From Fasciolopsis buskii (taxonomy: Eukaryota; Platyhelminthes; Trematoda; Plagiorchiida; Fasciolidae): a DNA stretch of 64,000 nt. The translations under genes and the position numbers were made by a program. The notes beneath the pieces are model-generated. The model worked only from the letters and a program-made list of their open reading frames with translations, was not told where the DNA came from and made no database searches. This document shows positions 58,447-64,000 of the stretch, one piece after another. Position 1 is the first letter of the stretch; the number at the start of each line of letters is the position of its first letter. The stretch spans positions 222,031 to 286,030 of the forward strand of contig LUCM01006116.1 in the NCBI GenBank assembly GCA_008360955.1, in the 5' to 3' direction.

Positions 58447-58583
58447 CTCAACGTATAAGTCATTGCATTCTGCTCGAAACCAGACAAACACACGTCCAGT
58501 TCTTTCATTCAGTAAATCGAAACCAAAAAAGCAACGATTTTTATCATTCCTTGACAAAAACAGTCTGTCTTTGATTAAAACAG
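58447..58583 (-). CDS. Probable exon, unidentified protein
   Basis: Minus-strand exon of 137 nt with acceptor caatgaattcag and donor GTAAAC. Encodes VLIKDRLFLSRNDKNR, CFFGFDLLNERTGRVFVWFR and AECNDLYVE, phase 0 out. Alternating hydrophobic residues suggest beta strands of an extracellular or soluble domain. The plus strand of the same place carries a 119-codon frame (58289-58648) after a fair acceptor, so the coding strand is inferred from peptide quality and the two minus splice sites. Confidence 0.42.
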
Positions 58584-59345
58584 CTGAATTCATTGGGCTA
58601 GTCCAGCTCAGATATAGTCTAACACCTTGGCTTACCTCCTTATTTTAGTTACCAAGTTGATTTGCTTTCACCTCGGGTTTTGTTACGCAGGCGATTGATA
58701 ACTGTAGGCGAATTTTCGAACATCAGGCCACATTATTTGTTCCTCCGCTTAGCAGGAGCAAACATAGTCAGATAGATAAAAATATCGATTATCCAATTTC
58801 ACAATAGCGCGATTGGTAATGACGGAAAGTGCAGATTTTAGCTGTTCGTCCGACTTAAACGATGGGCTAATCCATTTGTTTTATTCACATCACAATCTGG
58901 AAGAGAGATCGAGCACACCTTCTTTGCAGGAAGTTAAGCGCATTCCCAATAGCAAAAATTTTAATCACTATATTACAAAGTACTTAAATGTTTTTTGTTT
59001 TTCCATTAGTCCTATAGAGCACACTGATTTGCACCTATGAATTGAGATAATTACGATAACTGAAAACAGCTCATTGTTGGTGTCGTTGCTTCTCGATGTC
59101 CGATAGGTTTCGTCATTATGAGAATAGTTATTACATCTGGAGATGCTGTGCCATAATAGAAGGTAGCAGATAATGTATATATTGTGCTTGACACTAAACA
59201 GAGAAATGACTGAAGTAGCACGAAGAGTCGGATACCATGAGTATTGGAATACCAACTTTTCTTCCTATTTACTAAAAACAATTTGCGCGCACAATGGGTC
59301 GATTGAATTGGTTTTGAAGGCTGACCAACCTGGTACACACGCGCG

Positions 59346-62310
59346 CCTTTTGAATGGCTGCGCAACAATTCTGTGTCACCGTCATTTCGTTGTTATCTTG
59401 GGGGATTTTCATCTTCATTATGATCTCCGTTCGACGCTACAATCGGTCGGAATTATTATTACTTGCAAAACTTACTGGTTCTCAACATGGACTAGGATCA
59501 CGCATTGCTGCACCTCACAGGTCTTTTTATCCATCTAAAAGAAGCTCTCGTGCTAGCTGGCAGGCAGCTCTGAATGAACCCTTTCAGCTACGATGTTCCT
59601 TGCGGCATTCTTGACTACCAAGATCCGTTCTCTGTTCACGAAAATGTCGGATCTGCCCATCACACTTCCATCATCGATTCATGTTCACACGTGTATCACC
59701 TGCATACAAGAATCTTGGCTGAAGCCGGATATCGCTGATTCACTCGTATCGGATAAACAGCTTCAGGCTGCAGTGGCTTGTGAAGGTTTCGAACAAGAAG
59801 ACTGGAGGCGGCGTGGCAACATACATAAGGTCCTTCTGGTCTGGCAAGTCCAAATTTGTTTATACCTGCTCTGTCAATAAAATTGACTGTCTCGTAACAG
59901 TGTCCTTCTAGATTCTCTCGTCATAACAGAACTATCATAACCAATTTATGCATTGCCCCCTCTAACTGGCAACAAAATATCACATATTTTTGACTCTTTT
60001 CTAATGTTTATTTTTCCTCTTCTCGAGGATAATCTTCATTTTATTGTGAGTGACTTCAATCATGTGTTTGATTTGACTGCCCTCTGCAATTTTCCCACCA
60101 GAGGCGGTTCTATTTTAGAGAAGGATATCACTGACCACTCTGATTTATTTTCTCTGAAACTGCATGCTCCGATTCCAAGTAGTGATCATTGTTTCAGTCT
60201 GATAAGGACCAAGATATACTCCAGTTCAGCATTCCATTCCTTCAGGCGAACAAATCAAATTCGTGTCCGCAACATTTCACACCACAACATTATTCTTCAT
60301 CAGAAATCACTTTCGCTCGCATCTACCTGTTCACTCCTCCAAAAATCAGTTTCATTCGCATCTGCCTGATTCTCTTGTGAAACCCTGCTCGAAGACATTG
60401 TCAAACGCTTCACAGAGACGGACAACGCAATCTTTGATATTTGCTGCCCCTCAGAAACACTATTCGTCGCAAGTGGCCGTATCTCCAACCAGAAACTGAA
60501 ATCTCTAAGAAGATGCTAGGAGCACGTCTACAAGTCCCGTAATAACTCAAGCTTGCAGTACATTTACGTCCTAATCAAAAGGTAAATCAAACCGATGGAC
60601 ACTACATTCGCCAGCCAACTCCTCAGTGGCAACAATAACCGACTCCTAATGCAAAGTATTCGATTGTTGTGTGGGAAGAAAACGAAATATGCCCAAATTT
60701 CTGCGGATGCTGACAGCATTATTCACACTTTCATCCATCCTTCCACTTATACCCCAGTCATATCCGGACAGCGTGACGGTATTAGTTACAAGTTATTCTA
60801 GGGAAGAGGTGCTCGACATTCTGCGCACCACTAAAATTACCACAGCATTTGGTCCTGACAATCTGTTCTCAGCTATTTTAAGGCATGGTGCTGTGGCTCT
60901 GACCGATGCATTCACTTCTCTGACTAAATCATCATCAATCTCGCCTTCCATCCCCGACCCATCACTATTATTCCCATTCCATAATATAGCATTTCTACTG
61001 TTTTGCTAATCAAAACGCTGTCGCCTCATCGGATCAACATCTTCTGGTCTTAAACTGATAGAGCGTGCTATACCTGAAGGCCTGTTCTTCTATGTATCCT
61101 CCTGACAACCCACGTCAGTTCGCTTATAAATCTAACAGATCAAATTTTGTCGATGTCACCTCCCTCATTCACCACATTTGTAAGTCCTTTAATGCATCGG
61201 TGAAATCTGTGCGTCGCGCCTTCCTGGATTATTCGTTGGCATTTGATTCGGTCCCACGGTCTCTTCTACTCCACAAACTGGAAACATTTGGTTGTCCCAG
61301 GCCTTTATTAGCATTGCTCACCGATTACTTTACTAACCGAAACCAGTGCACACGAATGGACGGTACAGTTTCGAAACCGTTGATCAACAACTCACGAGTG
61401 CTTCAGGATGCTGTTCTTTCGCTATTTCTCTTCTCTACTTACATCATCGGCCAATCGACTAGCTCCCCCTAAAATTAGTTTAAGTTTGCTGATGATGTTG
61501 CCCTCTCTCTCTCGAACGGCGATGATTTTCAAAGTTTTCCAACAACTGATCTTCTGTTTAGGATTTCTCTGCATGAATTGGTTTAAGTCTTAATGCATCC
61601 AATTGTTCCGAATATCTGCTCTCTCTCTCTCTCGGTCAGCATATCCATCCGAAACGTGTTCCATCAACTCAGAAACACTGACCACAGTTGATTCTGTAAA
61701 ATATCTAGCAGTTACTAATGATAACTATCTGAAGTGGACTTCTCTCATTTCCACCTGTGTGAAGAATCTCCGACGGTTATCACTTCGAATTAGCAAGCTT
61801 CGACACAACGAGGTGAAACAAAGCGAAATCTCCCGGTTTGTATACCAGTGTGCTTTTCCGATCCTTCTTTAATCTTCTACGGTTATTTTCCAGGCTTAAT
61901 TAAAAAGACCTTAAAATTTTTCACCTAGGCTATCAATTATTAGCTGTGCTTCTTTCATACCACTAACTAAATTGTCCTTCAATCTATGTGATCAGCACTT
62001 ATCAGCATGTGACAAATTTGCTCACACATTTCTTTATAATCCCACGCATCTTCTGCGTAATGATCTTTCAAAGTGCCACTTTCATATTTCAACACGATCC
62101 GCCTTTCGTTCCATGTCCTCTAGAATCAATATCTATAGGAACTCCACTGCCCATATGTAGCACGCATTTTGCCCATCCGTGACTGTTTAATCCGAATTCT
62201 TGAGCAACCCATCATGATCTGCTCTGATCATTCTTGGATGAGATTTTTCATTTTTACAAGGTGATGAGTGTAACTTTTTCCTACCTTTTGTGACATTTTT
62301 CTTCACAAAA
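59346..62310 (+). mobile_element. CR1-like non-LTR retrotransposon, long inactivated copy
   Basis: Homologous in reverse to 32270-34015, starting at the same point. Endonuclease pieces: RSLFTKMSDLPIT (59.63 kb), CIQESWLKPD, VSDFNHVFDLTALCNFPTRG (60.05 kb), LKLHAPIPSSDHC (SDH motif, about 60.18 kb). RT pieces: FGPDNLFSAILRHGA (60.85 kb), PPDNPRQFAYKSNRSNFVD, RAFLDYSLAFDSVPRSLL (61.24 kb), then FKFADDVALSL with the FADD site at 61485-61496, a TLTTVDSVKYLAV block and KWTSLISTCVKNLRRLS. Frameshifts are frequent and TAA (61470) and TAG (61476) stops precede FADD. The tail ends near an AATAAA-rich run at about 62320. Confidence 0.88.
61619..61633. repeat. (CT)n short tract inside the CR1-like copy
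   Basis: CT run corresponding to the expanded AG tract at 32934-32964 of the opposite copy. Confidence 0.85.
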
Positions 62311-62344
62311 TTCTATACAATACAATAAAATAAGTGTGATATAT

Positions 62345-63345
62345 TTATTATTTACGACGGTTGACAATTTCAAGTGATTACCAACTGCCTCACTTCTGCC
62401 ACTAAGAGCTGAATCTCGGGTGGTTATCGTTCGTTTCACACTGCACATTTAGTCATCAACGACCTGCTGCATTTTTTATGTTGGAGCACCCAGACATGCA
62501 ACAAGTACATCGATGTAGGCCATTTGATGCTTTTAAAAACAAAACTACTATATGAGCCGTTAGTAGCAAAAACTTTTCTCTAGCTTAGCCATCATGAACT
62601 ACTGCCCAATGCTCTGTAAGAAGACTTGTTGGTAGTGTAATATGAAACAATCGGAAACAAGTACGAGACAGGTCATGTAAACAGCGATAAGTAGAATATG
62701 TTAAATATAATATCAGATCTTAAACAGTTATTCAATTCTATTAAAGTATGAGTATAGCTTCCATTGTTTTTCATTTCTTCATTGCCGCTTGTCATTCTTT
62801 TAGTATTTCAGGACGAATGCACTTTTCAATTGAAGGAGTGTCTAGGTTAGCTAGATCCCAAAGTAGATGACGCCAAGCCTCCAAACATTTCGTGTGAAAT
62901 GCAATCTGACTGGGTCTTGCTAAAAATCACCCTTTGTGAAAACCAACAATTTCGACCCTGGAATAACCAAAGCCATGTACAGAAAATAGCCTGGTAAACT
63001 CTAAAAATTCGAATACACTTCTCGGTTGTTTACGGTCGCACAGAAACCTCAAATACCACGTTGTATGCTACGAGCTGGACTGGAGCAGCCATTTGGGGAA
63101 CCATTTCCTTTAGCCTTCTTCCCATCCCAACGATTTAAACCCGGCAACACTTCCTTCGTCCAGTTAGAGGGTCTCCAATGCGGCAGTCACATACATAAGT
63201 AGGTTGTACGAGGGGTCAAGAATGCTGCCCAAAATATTTGTGCAGTTTTACCGTTGGATAATTCTTCTGCCAAAGTAGACGTGCTTTTTGTGTGTTTGCT
63301 AAAATGACTGAACACGGATTATGGATTGGTTCATTTAACTCCACA
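62345..63345. other. No gene recognised
   Basis: AT-rich sequence downstream of the CR1-like copy; no supported exon. Confidence 0.4.
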
Positions 63346-63348
63346 TGA

Positions 63349-63685
63349 TCAGCCCCTTATAAACGATCGGCTAATTGAAGTGGCAATGGTCGATATTTTG
63401 TGCGCCCTCCTCCAGTCTCTTTCGATTCGTTGGTAGATTGTGACAATTCCAGATGGATGTCGTCTAGCGATGGTTGCTGCCTTACTTCTGATTTGTTGCA
63501 GAGACTTCCTGTAGTGGACTGAACTGATCCCGTGTTTGAATGTCACTGACTGGTGTACGTCTAGACAACTGCAACCGTCCTTTACATGTTGGTTTACAAT
63601 AGGCACGGTGTAGCAACCACTCACTCACTTCTCTGTTAGATATTTCGGTTGGAACAAGTCGAATTCGCGAGATTACCGAAAGCAA
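63349..63685 (-). other. Overlapping minus-strand frames, unrecognised
   Basis: Two overlapping minus frames of 91 and 67 codons (for example QQIRSKAATIARRHPSG and IERDWRRAHK). Composition is protein-like and basic. It could be a fragment of a mobile element, but no reverse transcriptase, integrase or transposase motif is visible. Confidence 0.25.
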
Positions 63686-63910
63686 CTAAAATAACCTCTT
63701 CTCTTCGCAAGTTGTAAAGGGGAAAACGCAACGGTTTGTTTGTTTAGTTGGTCTACAACAGAATCAGTTTGGAAGAAAAACAATAAGAGGTGAAGTTACA
63801 TTTATATCAAGACCAAATGACATAAGCAGTGCATCGAAAAATCGATGCGCCATGTATTGGTTTTCATTGTGAATGATAAAGTTAATAAGATAGCGTTGTT
63901 GGTATATGTC

Positions 63911-63990
63911 ATGTGCCAACGTTTCGACTACCGTGATTGTAAAACTTGTCTTGAGAAAGACTACCCACGGTAGTCGAAACGTTGACACAT
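63911..63990. repeat. 80-bp near-perfect palindrome with a 30-nt loop
   Basis: Arms 63911-63935 and 63966-63990 are reverse complements in 24 of 25 positions; the inner 19 (caacgtttcgactaccgtg) are perfect. The loop holds attgtaaaacttgtcttga, then gaaagactacc. In addition gactacc in the loop can pair with ggtagtc of the right arm around a 3-base loop, giving two alternative hairpins. Confidence 0.85.
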
Positions 63991-64000
63991 TACATCTACC

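Overview
This window looks like nuclear DNA of a metazoan, most probably a flatworm (trematode or cestode). Three things point there: the CR1- and RTE-type non-LTR retrotransposons have the style seen in flatworm genomes, tRNA-derived SINEs are dispersed through it, and the coding potential comes as short exons bounded by GT/AG sites and separated by long AT-rich introns. There are no operons, Shine-Dalgarno sites, rRNA genes or CRISPR arrays. Species cannot be named from the sequence. Nearly all long open frames are noise or degraded transposon.

Layout. 0.9-2.5 kb (+): last two exons of a gene resembling SAXO/FAM154 axonemal microtubule proteins, with stop and polyA signal. 2.6-3.2 kb (-) and 3.5-3.8 kb (+): further unidentified exons; the plus pair is phase-compatible. 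5.6-6.5 kb (-): three exons that join in phase 0. 7.4-19 kb: scattered single-exon candidates, then a tRNA-like SINE near 19 kb. 20.1-20.4 kb (-): relic of a Ty3/gypsy-type RNase H region. 25.2-27.9 kb (-): nearly full-length but broken RTE-type retrotransposon. 29.1-30.9 kb: inverted repeat plus a second RTE-type relic (-). 32.3-34.0 kb (-): internally deleted CR1-like element. 39.3-41.0 kb (+): RTE-type relic with a SINE inserted beside its catalytic core. 46.3-47.3 kb (+): the best unannotated gene, whose three exons join in phase, ending in a GPI-anchor-like tail and polyA signal. 47.3-47.8 kb: exon candidates on both strands. 53-56.3 kb (+): exons of one gene with an RTE fragment in its intron. 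56.6-58.6 kb (-): further exon candidates. 59.3-62.3 kb (+): long CR1-like copy. 63.9-64.0 kb: striking near-perfect palindrome belonging to a family with copies at 24, 35 and 45.7 kb.

Most exon calls rest on open frame, splice-site quality and phase agreement, not on homology. They should be read as hypotheses, because at this density some will be chance. The transposon calls are much firmer. The most unusual observations are the shared YARE substitution at the reverse-transcriptase active site of two RTE copies, the palindromic repeat family, and the GPI-tailed cysteine-containing gene. No clearly new multi-gene system was found.
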